From the NCBI RefSeq assembly GCF_000710915.1, contig NZ_BAUA01000218.1, positions 1-34,619 of the forward strand: a stretch of 34,619 nt of DNA, in the 5' to 3' direction. Numbering within the stretch: the stretch's first letter is position 1; each line of letters starts with the position of its first letter. This document shows, in pieces, positions 24,192 through 32,740 of the stretch. Below the pieces are notes generated by a model. That model saw nothing but the letters and a program-made list of their open reading frames with translations, was not told the DNA's origin and did no database searches. Source of the stretch: Nocardia brasiliensis IFM 10847. Its GTDB lineage: Bacteria; Actinomycetota; Actinomycetes; Mycobacteriales; Mycobacteriaceae. A program made the position numbers and the translations under genes.

Positions 24192-25571
24192 TCAGCACGG
24201 TTGATACTGGACCGAGAAGGCCGGAGCAGCATCGTTCGCGGGATAGGCGCGATTGGTGACGGTCATCGACAGGCTTCGTTCGACGCAAACGCGTCTCGTT
24301 CCTTCGGGGGCCAGGTAGTCGTCGGGGTCGGTGGTGACCAGGTAGTCGATCTCGGGCGCACCCAGTTCCGCGACGATCGGAAGATGCTGCTCGGCGAGCA
24401 GTCTCGCGTCGTCGAGATTGCGCGAGTGGAGTTGCTCGGTGACCCGAGGTCGCGGTGGCCGTTCCGGTAGCGGGCTTCCCGAAGCCATGATCACGCTGTG
24501 CGGCATGGCTCGGTCTTGGTTGAGGCGCTGCCAGACAGCGAACTCGAGCTCGGTCGGGTACCGGTTGGCGACCGACCACGACCCACTCACGGCGGCAGCA
24601 GGTCCTATCCACCATCGAGCCCCCGACAGCTCGGGAAACTCTCGCATCAAGCGCCGATACGTCTCGCCGACCGCACTGAAATCGTTCGCGGGCAATAGTT
24701 TCAAGGAGATATCGCCGACTCCGACATCCATTCGCTCGAATTCGTCGCTCGATCCGTAGGAGTAGTAGGCCCACGTGTGATAGGTCCACTTCACCTCGTC
24801 CCGGGGAAAGGCGTCGGACAATGCGAACCACAGACCGGCGCGGTCCGGCGCCTCGGCGAACCCGCCCTTCCCAACCCTGAACGAACTGCCGGACTTTTCC
24901 CGACGGATCTCGAGCTCTGTCTCCCACTGCTCGAAATCCGCCGCGGCCCAAACCTGGTCGCGGAACGCCTCGATCACCGCTGCGGTCTGCGCCGCCGACG
25001 CCGCCTCGGACAGCACGACGACCGCGGCGAACATACCGTCGATCTCGGTCGACACCTGATCGACTCCTGGTAGCCGACTGAGCGCAGTCGCGGTATCCCG
25101 CGCCTCCCGGGTCAGCGCCGGTCGGTCGTCGAAGGGTGCGACCGTCATGAGTTGCCAACTACCGCAGGCGGAAACGAGGACGCCGGCCAACGCGATCACC
25201 GCCCACTTGAACCGCGGCCGACCGCGAGACCCGGTGCGGTAGAGCAGCACCGCGCCCACGACCAACGAGAGACCGACACCGGCGACGAGCACCCCCAGCG
25301 AAAAGGAGAAGGGCACCAACGTGTCCCGGCATTCCAGGTAGTAGCAGGCGTCGGCGAACGTCACCGACCACAGCACGAGCAGACCGGCCAGGGCGGCAAC
25401 AGCGAAGACGATCCAGGCCGCGTAGTTTCCGCCGAAACGCCGCCAGGGCTGCAGGGTGAGCACCAGGCTACGGTAACGAGCTTCGAGCCGCCTGTGGTGT
25501 TGCCCCTGTGGAGATTTCGTGTAGAAGCCGCTGAGCGTTCCACCGGAAGCAGGCGGTGGGGCCGCCGCCAC
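24192..25571 (-). CDS. Hypothetical membrane-anchored protein
   Basis: Not recognised as any named family. The 459-residue product has three hydrophobic segments in its first 150 residues: WIVFAVAALAGLLVLWSV (about 53 to 70), LGVLVAGVGLSLVVGAVLLY (about 92 to 111) and WAVIALAGVLVSACGSW (about 123 to 139). About 310 mostly hydrophilic residues follow, probably outside the membrane. The soluble part includes a LPGVDQVSTEIDGMFAAVVVLSEAASAAQTAAVIEAFRDQ region that resembles a small alpha/beta repeat. The start is uncertain: GTG 25571 has no clear ribosome site. It follows DoxX by 21 bases on the same strand and may be read through from that operon. Base composition is somewhat less GC-rich than the cluster genes. 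Confidence 0.65.
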   Translation of the reverse strand: MAAAPPPASGGTLSGFYTKSPQGQHHRRLEARYRSLVLTLQPWRRFGGNYAAWIVFAVAALAGLLVLWSVTFADACYYLECRDTLVPFSFSLGVLVAGVGLSLVVGAVLLYRTGSRGRPRFKWAVIALAGVLVSACGSWQLMTVAPFDDRPALTREARDTATALSRLPGVDQVSTEIDGMFAAVVVLSEAASAAQTAAVIEAFRDQVWAAADFEQWETELEIRREKSGSSFRVGKGGFAEAPDRAGLWFALSDAFPRDEVKWTYHTWAYYSYGSSDEFERMDVGVGDISLKLLPANDFSAVGETYRRLMREFPELSGARWWIGPAAAVSGSWSVANRYPTELEFAVWQRLNQDRAMPHSVIMASGSPLPERPPRPRVTEQLHSRNLDDARLLAEQHLPIVAELGAPEIDYLVTTDPDDYLAPEGTRRVCVERSLSMTVTNRAYPANDAAPAFSVQYQPC

Positions 25572-25592
25572 CGCGCGGCGGGCGGTTCGACT

Positions 25593-26153
25593 CTAGGTGC
25601 GCACGACCAGTACTGCGCCGGCGGCGAGGAGGGCGAGGACGATGGCGGCGAGGCCGTAGACGAGGCGGTGATTGCGCAGGACTGGGATGAAGCGGTCGAG
25701 GGCGTAGCGGCCGGGGCCGGTCAGGGTGAGGGCGGCAGCGGCCGCGGTGAGGATCAGTTCGTATTCGATGCCCTTGGGGGCGAAGAAGGCGCCGGCGCCC
25801 TTGACCGCGATGGCGTTGAGCAGGGTGCCGACCACGGCCGCCCCTGCCAGCGGGGTGAGCAGGCCGACGGCGAGCGCGAGGCCGCCGAACGTCTCGGTGA
25901 CGCCCGCGACGAACGCCATCGCCTCACCGGCGGGATAACCCTTGCTGGAGAAGAACTTTCCGGTCCCGTCCAGGCCACCGCCGCCGAACCAGCCGAACAG
26001 TTTCTGCGCGCCGTGCGCGGCCATGGTCAGCCCGACCGCGATGCGTAGCAGCAGCAGGCCGGCGTCGTAGGCGTGCGGGGTCGCGGCATGGCCGGACGAC
26101 ACACCCCCCTCGGCGGCAGCAGAAGCGCGCGAAGGCGTTGCGGTGGAACTCAT
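25593..26153 (-). CDS. DoxX-family membrane protein
   Basis: This 186-residue protein has four membrane segments. The first carries the family signature LLLRIAVGLTMAAHGAQKLFGWFGGGG (about 34 to 60), followed by FFSSKGYPAGEAMAFVAGVTETFGGLALAVGLLTPLAG and a C-terminal pair of helices. A Ser/Ala-rich N-terminal extension of about 28 residues precedes them. DoxX proteins often act with redox enzymes in quinone or thiol stress. It lies 29 bases after the LigB-type dioxygenase gene, on the same strand, and the pair is probably controlled by the divergent MarR gene. The ATG at 26153 has an AAAGGA site upstream. Confidence 0.9.
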   Translation of the reverse strand: MSSTATPSRASAAAEGGVSSGHAATPHAYDAGLLLLRIAVGLTMAAHGAQKLFGWFGGGGLDGTGKFFSSKGYPAGEAMAFVAGVTETFGGLALAVGLLTPLAGAAVVGTLLNAIAVKGAGAFFAPKGIEYELILTAAAAALTLTGPGRYALDRFIPVLRNHRLVYGLAAIVLALLAAGAVLVVRT

Positions 26154-26182
26154 TCGATAGTCCTTTCGGTGGGAATCAGTGG

Positions 26183-26947
26183 TCAGCCGAATTGCAGGGA
26201 ACGTTTCGCCAGGCCGTTCCAGAAGCCGTCGATCACGCTGCGCTGGGTACTCAGGTCGGCGTCGGCCGCGCCGAGCGCGACGAACAACGGCGCGAAGTGT
26301 TCGGTGCGCGGGTGCGCCGCCGCCGCGGCCGGAGCCTTCTTCTCGAAATCGAGCAGGGCGTCGACGTCGCCCGCGGCCAGCGCTCGCCGACCCCAGTCGT
26401 CGAACTCGGTCATCACCGGATGCACCGAGCCGTCCTGGGTCAGCGCGCGCAGATTGTGGGTGAAGAAGCCGCTGCCGACGATCAGCACCCCTCGGTCGCG
26501 CAGCGGCACGAGCTTGCGGCCGAGTTCCAGCAGCCCGGACGGGTCGAGCGTCGGCATCGACAGTTGCAGCACCGGCACATCCGCCGCGGGGTACATCTCC
26601 ACCAGCGGCACATACGCCCCGTGGTCGAGCCCGCGATCGGGCACGTCGTGCACCGAGCGACCGGGGGCGCGCAGCAGTTTGCGCACGTCGTCGGCTAGTG
26701 CGGGCGCCCCGGGCGCGGGGTAGGTCACCTCGTAGTAGTGCCGGGGGAAGCCCCAGAAGTCGTAGACCAGCGGAACCGTCTCGGTCGCGCCGACGGCGAG
26801 CGGAGCGTCTTCCCAATGCGCCGAAATCATCAGGACCGCTTCGGGTTTCGGCAGTTCCGCGGACCAAGCGGCCAACTGCCCCGGCCACACCGCGTCCTCG
26901 GCCAGCGGCGGGGCGCCGTGCGACAGGTACACCACGGGCATGCGCAT
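26183..26947 (-). CDS. LigB-type aromatic-ring dioxygenase (DODA/YgiD-like)
   Basis: This 254-residue class III extradiol dioxygenase-fold protein resembles 4,5-DOPA dioxygenase/YgiD. It has the early metal ligand His in VYLSHGAPP (His10), the ISAHWED motif near 42 to 48, the GLDHGAYVPL motif near 106 to 115, and the IVGSGFFTHNLR segment near 156 to 167. It probably opens catechol-type rings using iron or zinc. A GGAGG site precedes the ATG at 26947. It is first in a leftward unit with DoxX and divergent from a MarR gene, an arrangement like the quinone- and catechol-responsive MhqR-type systems. It is unlikely to be the L-DOPA enzyme of the PBD cluster, which has its own VOC dioxygenase. Confidence 0.92.
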   Translation of the reverse strand: MRMPVVYLSHGAPPLAEDAVWPGQLAAWSAELPKPEAVLMISAHWEDAPLAVGATETVPLVYDFWGFPRHYYEVTYPAPGAPALADDVRKLLRAPGRSVHDVPDRGLDHGAYVPLVEMYPAADVPVLQLSMPTLDPSGLLELGRKLVPLRDRGVLIVGSGFFTHNLRALTQDGSVHPVMTEFDDWGRRALAAGDVDALLDFEKKAPAAAAAHPRTEHFAPLFVALGAADADLSTQRSVIDGFWNGLAKRSLQFG

Positions 26948-26969
26948 CGGTCTCGGCCTCCTCCAAGTA

Positions 26970-26983
26970 GTTCAAATTTGAAC
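26970..26983. promoter_or_regulatory. Perfect palindromic MarR operator candidate, site 1
   Basis: GTTCAAATTTGAAC is a perfect 14-base palindrome, 23 bases upstream of the dioxygenase ATG in the divergent promoter region. Its AT-rich centre and TTCAA arms are typical of MarR-family operators. Confidence 0.65.
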
Positions 26984-27007
26984 ATCTGTCGACGATGGTA
27001 GATTATC

Positions 27008-27021
27008 GTTCGAGTTTGAAC
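27008..27021. promoter_or_regulatory. MarR operator candidate, site 2
   Basis: GTTCGAGTTTGAAC is a near-copy of site 1 (two differences) and retains the GTTC/GAAC ends. Its centre is 38 bases from that of site 1. It lies just before the MarR start, suggesting autoregulation, while site 1 covers the dioxygenase promoter. Confidence 0.6.
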
Positions 27022-27040
27022 AATAGGGAGGGTGGTCACC

Positions 27041-27493
27041 TTGGACGAGCCCCGCTGGCTCGACGACGAAGAGATGCGGACCTGGCAGGCGTTCCTCGCC
27101 TCGACGGCGCTGCTGAACCGCCGGATCGAACAGCAGCTCAAGGAGGACGCGCACCTGTCGCACACGCAGTACGAGGTGCTGGTGCGACTCGAGGACGCGC
27201 CCGGTGACGCGCTGCGGATGACCGAGCTCTCCGCCGCCCTGTTCACCTCCAAGAGCGGTCTCACCTATCAGATCGGACAGCTGGAGAAGGCGGGCTTCGT
27301 CCGCCGCACCCCCGCTCCCGACGACCCCCGCGGCATCATCGCCACCCTCACCCCCGCCGGCCGCCGCAAGCTTCAAGCCGCCGCCCCCGGCCACGTCGCT
27401 CTGGTCCGCGAACTCCTGATCGACGTCCTTTCGCCACAGCAACGCAAAGCCATCGCCGACGGCTTGGGCAAGGTCGCCGCAGACCTGCGTTGA
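27041..27493 (+). CDS. MarR-family transcriptional regulator (dioxygenase/DoxX locus)
   Basis: This winged-helix regulator is about 150 residues long. The DNA-binding core is LRMTELSAALFTSKSGLTYQIGQLEKAGFVRR (about 62 to 93) followed by the wing PAPDDPRGIIATLTPAGRR with the conserved Asp-Arg equivalents. The start is uncertain. GTG 27032 overlaps its own GGGAGGG site and so is unlikely, whereas TTG 27041 is spaced eight bases from it and is preferred; both give the same domain. The gene is divergent from the LigB/DoxX pair with two GTTC-N6-GAAC operator candidates between them. By analogy with MhqR-like regulators, it may respond to quinones or catechols. Confidence 0.88.
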   Translation: MDEPRWLDDEEMRTWQAFLASTALLNRRIEQQLKEDAHLSHTQYEVLVRLEDAPGDALRMTELSAALFTSKSGLTYQIGQLEKAGFVRRTPAPDDPRGIIATLTPAGRRKLQAAAPGHVALVRELLIDVLSPQQRKAIADGLGKVAADLR

Positions 27494-27566
27494 GCATCAA
27501 GCGCAATGTTGCGGTGCATGCCACGCGCCGTCCACCACGACCGCCGAGACAGTCGAGGAGATCTCC

Positions 27567-28610
27567 ATGACCTACATTCCCGAACCCACCAGGTACGACG
27601 GGCCGATGCGGTATCGGCGATCGGGCCGATCCGGGCTCGATCTGCCGATGCTGTCGCTCGGCTTCTGGCACAACTTCGGCGACGACCGGCCGTATGGCAC
27701 CCAGCGCGAGATTGCGCTGCGTGCATTCGACCTCGGTATCACCCATTTCGATCTGGCGAACAATTATGGGCCGCCGTACGGGGCGGCCGAGATCAACGCC
27801 GGGCGCATCCTGCGGGAGGACCTGGCCCGGTATCGCGACGAACTCGTGCTGTCCACGAAAGCGGGCTGGGACATGTGGCCCGGCCCGTACGGGCAGGGCG
27901 GTGGGTCGCGGAAGTATGTGCTCGCCTCGCTCGACCAGTCCCTGACTCGGCTCGGCGTGGACTACGTCGATATCTTCTATTCGCACCGGTTCGACCCGAC
28001 GACACCGCTGGAGGAGACCGCGTCCGCGTTGCACACCGCGGTGCAGCAGGGCAAAGCGCTCTACGTCGGCATCTCGTCGTACACCGCGCAGGATTCGCGC
28101 ACCATCGCGGCGATGCTGCGGGAGCTGGGCACGCCGCTGCTCATCCACCAGCCGTCGTACTCGATGCTGAACCGCTGGATCGAAACCGAAGGACTGCTCG
28201 ACGCTGCCGCCGAGGCGGGTTTCGGCGTCATCGGCTTCACCGCGCTGGCCCAGGGCATGCTCACCACGAAATATCTGGACGGCATTCCGCCGGAATCGCG
28301 AGCCGCCCAGGACAAGTCGTTCCAGAACGAGCTGCTCACCCCCGCGATGATCGACCGGCTTCGCAAGCTCAACGCCCTCGCCGAGCGGCGCGGCCAGACG
28401 CTCGCCCAGCTCGCGCTCGCGTGGGCGCTGCGCGACGAACGGGTGACGTCGCTGGTCATCGGCGCGTCCACGACCGGCCAGCTCGAGCAGAACGTCGCCG
28501 CGCTCGACGGGCTCGAGTTCCGCGCCGAGGAACTGGCCGAGATCGAGGCCCTGCTCGACGACGACGGAGCGGTCGATCTGTGGCGGTCGGCCCGCGAGGG
28601 CACGCTCTGA
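27567..28610 (+). CDS. Aldo/keto reductase (YghZ/AKR14-like)
   Basis: This 347-residue NADPH-dependent TIM-barrel oxidoreductase has a complete catalytic tetrad: Asp62 and Tyr67 in FDLANNYGPPYG, Lys98 in LSTKAGW, and His140 in YSHRFDP. The CLSWALRDERVTSLVIGAST-like segment (ALAWALRDERVTSLVIGAS) is the cofactor-binding end. Overall similarity is to the YghZ/Kv-beta group, which reduce small aldehydes such as methylglyoxal or glyceraldehyde phosphates. It starts at ATG 27567 with a GAGGAGAT site, 73 bases after the MarR gene on the same strand, so co-transcription is possible but not shown. A CCCTGA/TCAGGG inverted pair (28611 to 28644) follows the stop and may be a weak terminator. Confidence 0.93.
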   Translation: MTYIPEPTRYDGPMRYRRSGRSGLDLPMLSLGFWHNFGDDRPYGTQREIALRAFDLGITHFDLANNYGPPYGAAEINAGRILREDLARYRDELVLSTKAGWDMWPGPYGQGGGSRKYVLASLDQSLTRLGVDYVDIFYSHRFDPTTPLEETASALHTAVQQGKALYVGISSYTAQDSRTIAAMLRELGTPLLIHQPSYSMLNRWIETEGLLDAAAEAGFGVIGFTALAQGMLTTKYLDGIPPESRAAQDKSFQNELLTPAMIDRLRKLNALAERRGQTLAQLALAWALRDERVTSLVIGASTTGQLEQNVAALDGLEFRAEELAEIEALLDDDGAVDLWRSAREGTL

Positions 28611-28713
28611 CCCTGAAACCCCTTGGCCTACAGGCGAGTCAGGGATTCCCCGGAGGCCGATACCACCCTTCGGGCTGACGACGAACGCGGCGGGCGCCGC
28701 ATAGTGTGCCCGC

Positions 28714-29610
28714 ATGACCCCAGGGCGACCGGACGCACCACCGCTACCCGACCGCCGCCGGCTCGCCCGGCGGGGCGTCGGCCTCTTCCTCGTCGCGCTG
28801 GTCGCTTTATCCGCACCGGCCATGATTTTCGCGGTCGTGGCGCGCAACGACATCGGCATTCTGCTGCTCATGTGGGCGCCGGGCGTCGCCTCGCTGCTCG
28901 CCCGGCTGCTGCTGCGCGAAGGATTCGGCGATATCTCCCTGCGTTTCGGCGGTCGCCGCGGCTGGTGGGCCTGCCTGTTCGCGCTCGGCTACCCGGTGGT
29001 CGTGGCCGGGGCCGCGTACGGCGTCGGCTGGCTCACCGGCTTGGCTGAGTTCACCACGCCCGACGGCGAAGCCGCCGGCTGGGTCGCCTTCGCGGTCCAG
29101 CTGCTCATCGGCTTGGTGCCCGGTACCGCCATCGGCCTGGTGTTCGCGCTCGGCGAGGAACTCGGATGGCGCGGCTATCTGCTCACCCGGCTCATGGACG
29201 CGGGCCTACCACAGCCGATCCTGATCGGCGGATTGATCTGGGCCGCGTGGCATATGCCGTTGATCATCGGCGGCAGCTACCTCAGCGGCAACGGCGGTTC
29301 CGTGCTGGTGATCGCGCCGCTGTTCCTGATCCAAATCGTCGTGGTCTCCTATGTTTTCGCGCGAGTGCGGCTGGATACCGGCAGCGTCTGGCCGGCCGTC
29401 GTGCTGCACGCGTCGTGGAATTCGGTGATCCAATCGGTATTCGACACCCACACCACGGGCGCGCGGGCTTGGCTGTGGCTCGGCGAACAAGGCCTACTGC
29501 TGCTGGCCGCCAATGCGATCTGCGTATTCCTGCTCTACCGGCGGCCGGGAAGATTCCTGCGCCAACCACTTTCGAGCGCGCCCGATTCGGCCGCGCGGAA
29601 TGGCAGTTGA
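28714..29610 (+). CDS. CPBP-family intramembrane metalloprotease
   Basis: This 298-residue membrane protein has about eight hydrophobic segments. The CAAX-protease/bacteriocin-processing (CPBP/Abi) motifs are present: GEELGWRGYLLTRL near 149 to 162 with the paired glutamates and arginine, WHMPLI near 178 to 183, and VLHASWNS near 229 to 236. Together these supply the glutamate and histidine residues of the intramembrane active site. Such proteins cleave membrane substrates or handle peptide toxins; the substrate is unknown. The ATG at 28714 lacks a clear ribosome site and could be near-leaderless. There is no evident functional link to its neighbours. Confidence 0.9.
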   Translation: MTPGRPDAPPLPDRRRLARRGVGLFLVALVALSAPAMIFAVVARNDIGILLLMWAPGVASLLARLLLREGFGDISLRFGGRRGWWACLFALGYPVVVAGAAYGVGWLTGLAEFTTPDGEAAGWVAFAVQLLIGLVPGTAIGLVFALGEELGWRGYLLTRLMDAGLPQPILIGGLIWAAWHMPLIIGGSYLSGNGGSVLVIAPLFLIQIVVVSYVFARVRLDTGSVWPAVVLHASWNSVIQSVFDTHTTGARAWLWLGEQGLLLLAANAICVFLLYRRPGRFLRQPLSSAPDSAARNGS

Positions 29611-29714
29611 TGCGCGTTTGCACATTGCGATCCCGGTGACCGTAATACTGGTCGAGCCGCGCCCGGCCTGGTTTCCTCATCCGTAATCATCCGGGTGGAG
29701 CGAAAGGTCGTGGA

Positions 29715-30623
29715 ATGTCCGTGCAGGTGGTCAAGCTCGGTGCGCACATCGGCGCCCGAATCGAGGGAGTCCGGCTCGGCGGTGGGCTGGACGGCGCGAC
29801 CGTCGCCACCGTGCGCGCCGCGCTCAACGAGCACAAGGTGATCTTCTTCCGGGAACAGCACCACCTCACCGAGGACGGACAGTACGAATTCGCCGAACTG
29901 CTCGGCACGCCCACCACACCGCACCCGACACTCACCTCCGCGGGCGTGAAGAGCCTGGCCATCGACTCCCACCACGGCCGCTCCAACACCTGGCACACCG
30001 ATGTCACCTTCGTCGACCGCGTGCCGAAGGCCTCCATCCTGCGCGCGGTCACGCTGCCGAGTTACGGCGGCGCGACCACCTGGGCCTCGACCGTCGCCGC
30101 CTACAACTCGCTGCCGGAACCGTTGCGGCGGCTGGCCGAGAGCCTGCGCGCGCGGCACACCAACCAGTACGACTACGCGGCCACCGTGGAGGACCGGCCG
30201 GACGAGAACGCGCGGGCCTACCGCCGCGAATTCGAGTCGACCTACTTCGAGACCGAGCATCCGGTGGTCCGGGTGCACCCGGAGACCGGCGAGCGGGCGC
30301 TGCTGCTCGGCTGCTTCGTCAAGCAGATCGTGGGCCTGTCCAGTAGCGAGTCGCAGGCGCTGTTCCGGTTGTTCCAGGATCGGGTGACCCGGCTCGAACA
30401 CACCGTCCGGTGGAACTGGTCGCTCGGCGACGTGGCAATCTGGGACAACCGTGCCACCCAGCACTACGCGATCGACGACTACGACGGCGCGGAGCACCGC
30501 AGGCTGACCCGGATCACCCTGGCCGGTGATATCCCGGTCGGCGTCGACGGCACGTCGAGCACGGTCATCGCGGGAAATGCCGAGTCCTACTCCGCCGTCG
30601 ATCCGCTCACCACGGCGGCTTAG
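29715..30623 (+). CDS. TauD/TfdA-family Fe(II)/2-oxoglutarate dioxygenase
   Basis: This 302-residue dioxygenase has the iron facial triad His94-x-Asp96 (NTWHTDVTF) and distal His250 (RATQHYAIDDY), with a 2-oxoglutarate-binding arginine in the RRLTRITLAGD segment near 260 to 270. Length and motif order match taurine and alkylsulfate dioxygenases. It probably oxidises a small sulfonate, sulfate ester or related compound to release it as aldehyde. The ATG at 29715 is preceded by GGTGGAGCGAAAGG. It sits 195 bases before an osmoprotectant ABC transporter operon on the same strand, which raises the possibility of a shared substrate class, but this is not proven. Confidence 0.92.
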   Translation: MSVQVVKLGAHIGARIEGVRLGGGLDGATVATVRAALNEHKVIFFREQHHLTEDGQYEFAELLGTPTTPHPTLTSAGVKSLAIDSHHGRSNTWHTDVTFVDRVPKASILRAVTLPSYGGATTWASTVAAYNSLPEPLRRLAESLRARHTNQYDYAATVEDRPDENARAYRREFESTYFETEHPVVRVHPETGERALLLGCFVKQIVGLSSSESQALFRLFQDRVTRLEHTVRWNWSLGDVAIWDNRATQHYAIDDYDGAEHRRLTRITLAGDIPVGVDGTSSTVIAGNAESYSAVDPLTTAA

Positions 30624-30635
30624 CCGTCCCCTTCC

Positions 30636-30767
30636 GGACTCGCATTGTTCGGCCACCTACGCGCCGGTGAAAACAATCGCGAGATCGGCAACCCGGCGAT
30701 CCGCGCGCCGCGCGCCATCCAGAACCGCACACGAAGTCTCGATTACGCTTTGACGGCTCGCGTCCGG
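30636..30767 (+). pseudogene. Possible relic of a LuxR-type helix-turn-helix
   Basis: In the 195-base gap after the TauD stop, and in the same frame, the sequence reads LALFGHLRAGENNREIG, then AIRAPRAIQNR, ending at a stop near 30767. The spacing L-x2-L-x2-G-x2-NREIG is close to the start of LuxR/NarL output domains, but the second half is degraded and no start codon or upstream domain exists. It is offered as a weak remnant only. The promoter of the ABC transporter operon probably also lies in this gap. Confidence 0.2.
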
Positions 30768-30818
30768 TGATTACGCACCCGCAGGTACCGACCGGTCTTG
30801 CCCGACGAGGGGAATCGC

Positions 30819-31463
30819 GTGGATTTATGGAGTTATATCCGAGGGCGGGGCGAATTCCTCGCGTTCCTCACTTATCAGCACGCCTCCCTGGCGTTTCAGA
30901 CCGTTCTGGTCGGGACCGTCGTCGCGGTGCTCATCGCGGTCGCGGTGTATCGGCTGCCGCTGCTGGCCGCGCTCTCGCTCACCTCTAGCCGGGTCGCGTT
31001 GACCATTCCGTCGCTGGCGCTGCTCGCCCTGCTGCTGGTGCCGTTCGGATTAGGCGTGGTGCCGTCGTTTCTCATGCTGACGTTCTTCGCGGCGCTGCCG
31101 GTGATCGGCAACGCGATCGTGGGGTTGCGCGCGGTGCCGCCCTCGGTGATCGAATCCGCCAAAGGCATCGGCTTTTCCCGGTTGCGCATCCTGCTCACCG
31201 TCGAGTTGCCGATCGCCTGGCCGGTGATCCTCACCGGCATCCGGGTTTCCACTCAGATGATCGTCGGCGTGGCCGCCATCGTCGCCTACGTCCTCGGGCC
31301 CGGCCTCGGGTCGCTGATCTTCAACGGCCTGTCCCGGCTCGGCGGCGCCAACGCCATCGAGATGGCGTTGACCGGCACCATTCTCATCGTCCTCATCGCG
31401 TTGGTGTTCGACGCACTCCTCGTCCTGCTCGGCCGCCTCACGATCGCAAAGGGACTGTCATGA
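30819..31463 (+). CDS. Osmoprotectant ABC transporter, permease 1 (OpuCB/ProW-like)
   Basis: This 214-residue binding-protein-dependent permease has about five to six membrane helices. The typical EAA loop reads IESAKGIGFSRLRILLTVELPIAWPVILTGIRVS (about 117 to 150), where it contacts the ATPase. It imports quaternary amines such as glycine betaine or choline with the ATPase, second permease and lipoprotein encoded next. The start chosen is GTG 30819, because a GAGGGGA site lies about seven bases upstream; TTG 30798 is an in-frame alternative. The stop overlaps the ATPase start as ATGA. A TTA codon stands at codon 3. Confidence 0.92.
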   Translation: MDLWSYIRGRGEFLAFLTYQHASLAFQTVLVGTVVAVLIAVAVYRLPLLAALSLTSSRVALTIPSLALLALLLVPFGLGVVPSFLMLTFFAALPVIGNAIVGLRAVPPSVIESAKGIGFSRLRILLTVELPIAWPVILTGIRVSTQMIVGVAAIVAYVLGPGLGSLIFNGLSRLGGANAIEMALTGTILIVLIALVFDALLVLLGRLTIAKGLS

Positions 31464-32740
31464 CCGAAGTGACCAGCCGCCCCGCTCCGCCCGCGCCGGA
31501 GCGCAACGTGACCGGCGCCGACATCAAGCTCGACGCCGTCGTCAAGCGCTACCGCGGCCAGGACGCGCCCGCGGTCGAGCGACTCGACTTGGAGATCGAC
31601 GCCGGCGACATCGTCGCGTTCGTCGGTCCGTCCGGCTGCGGCAAGACCACGACATTGAAGATGATCAACCGGCTGATCGAACCGACCGAGGGCCGGATCT
31701 TCATCGGCGGCCGCGACGTCACCCGCGAGGACCCGGACAAACTGCGCCAGTCGATCGGGTACGTCATCCAGTCCGGCGGACTGTTCCCGCACTGGAGCGT
31801 CGCCAAGAACGTCGGCGCCATCCCGCGGGTGCTCGGCTGGGACAAGAAGCGAATCGCCGAACGCACCGAGTACCTGCTCGATCTCGTCGGGCTGGATCCC
31901 GCTACCTTCGCCGACCGGCTGCCCAAGGACATGTCCGGCGGCCAGCAGCAGCGCGTCGGCGTCGCCCGCGCGCTCGCCGCGGACCCGCCGGTCCTGCTGA
32001 TGGACGAACCGTTCGGCGCGGTGGACCCGATCACCCGGGTGCGCTTGCAGGACAGCCTGATCGCGATCCAGCACGAACTCGGCAAGACCATCGTGATCGT
32101 GACGCACGATTTCGAGGAGGCCACCAAACTCGGGGACAAGGTGCTGATCCTGTCCGAGGGCGGGCACGTCGAGCAGTACGCGAGCCCGGAGGAGATTCTC
32201 ACCGATCCGGCCACGCCGTTCGTCGAGGAATTCGTCGGGTCCGGCGCGAAGCTGGCGTATCTCACCGTGTCCCGGGTGCGCGATGTCGAATACGACAAGG
32301 TGATCACCGCCCGGGTCGGCGAACCCGCGCAGGGCGTGATCCAGCGCGCGATGGCGGCCGGGCACACCTGGGTCGTGGTGGTCGACGAGGCCGGGCGGCC
32401 GCGGTCGTGGCCCTCGCTCACCGAACTGGCGACCAAACCGGAGGTCTCGGACTTCCTGGATCGGCGGCTGCCCGTGGTCGCCCGCTCCTCCACACTCAAC
32501 GACGCGCTCGACGCCATGCTCGCGGCCAGCCAAGGAGCCGCGCTGGTCACCGACGGCCGCGGCGCCGTGGTCGGCGCGCTCAGCATCGGCACGGTGACCG
32601 AGACGATCCAGGCCAAACTCGCCGAAGTGCGGTCGGACGAGGTCGACCTGTCCTACGAAACCTACGTCGACGGCACCGATCCCGCGCCGACGCCGGTGGT
32701 CGCCGCCGACGACGAACCCGGATCGGCCGAGCAGGCATGA
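31460..32740 (+). CDS. Osmoprotectant ABC transporter, ATP-binding protein with CBS domains (OpuCA/ProV-like)
   Basis: This 426-residue ATPase has Walker A GPSGCGKTT at 56 to 64, signature MSGGQQQRVGVARAL from about 158, Walker B VLLMDEPFGAVDP near 180, and a switch histidine in VTHDFEEA. The C-terminal 140 residues hold two CBS-like units (VITARVGEPAQGVIQRAMAAGHTWVVVVD and STLNDALDAMLAASQGAALVTD). In OpuA/ProV these units sense ionic strength. It has four-base overlaps with both permease genes. Length and layout are normal for OpuCA. Confidence 0.95.
   Translation: MTEVTSRPAPPAPERNVTGADIKLDAVVKRYRGQDAPAVERLDLEIDAGDIVAFVGPSGCGKTTTLKMINRLIEPTEGRIFIGGRDVTREDPDKLRQSIGYVIQSGGLFPHWSVAKNVGAIPRVLGWDKKRIAERTEYLLDLVGLDPATFADRLPKDMSGGQQQRVGVARALAADPPVLLMDEPFGAVDPITRVRLQDSLIAIQHELGKTIVIVTHDFEEATKLGDKVLILSEGGHVEQYASPEEILTDPATPFVEEFVGSGAKLAYLTVSRVRDVEYDKVITARVGEPAQGVIQRAMAAGHTWVVVVDEAGRPRSWPSLTELATKPEVSDFLDRRLPVVARSSTLNDALDAMLAASQGAALVTDGRGAVVGALSIGTVTETIQAKLAEVRSDEVDLSYETYVDGTDPAPTPVVAADDEPGSAEQA

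Noticed and set aside
26183..26947. LigB-type DOPA dioxygenase as the L-DOPA-cleaving enzyme of the PBD pathway.
   Set aside because: The leftward biosynthetic operon already has an LmbB1-like VOC dioxygenase coupled to the tyrosine hydroxylase gene, and the LigB gene lies in a separate MarR/DoxX stress-type locus beyond the cluster end.
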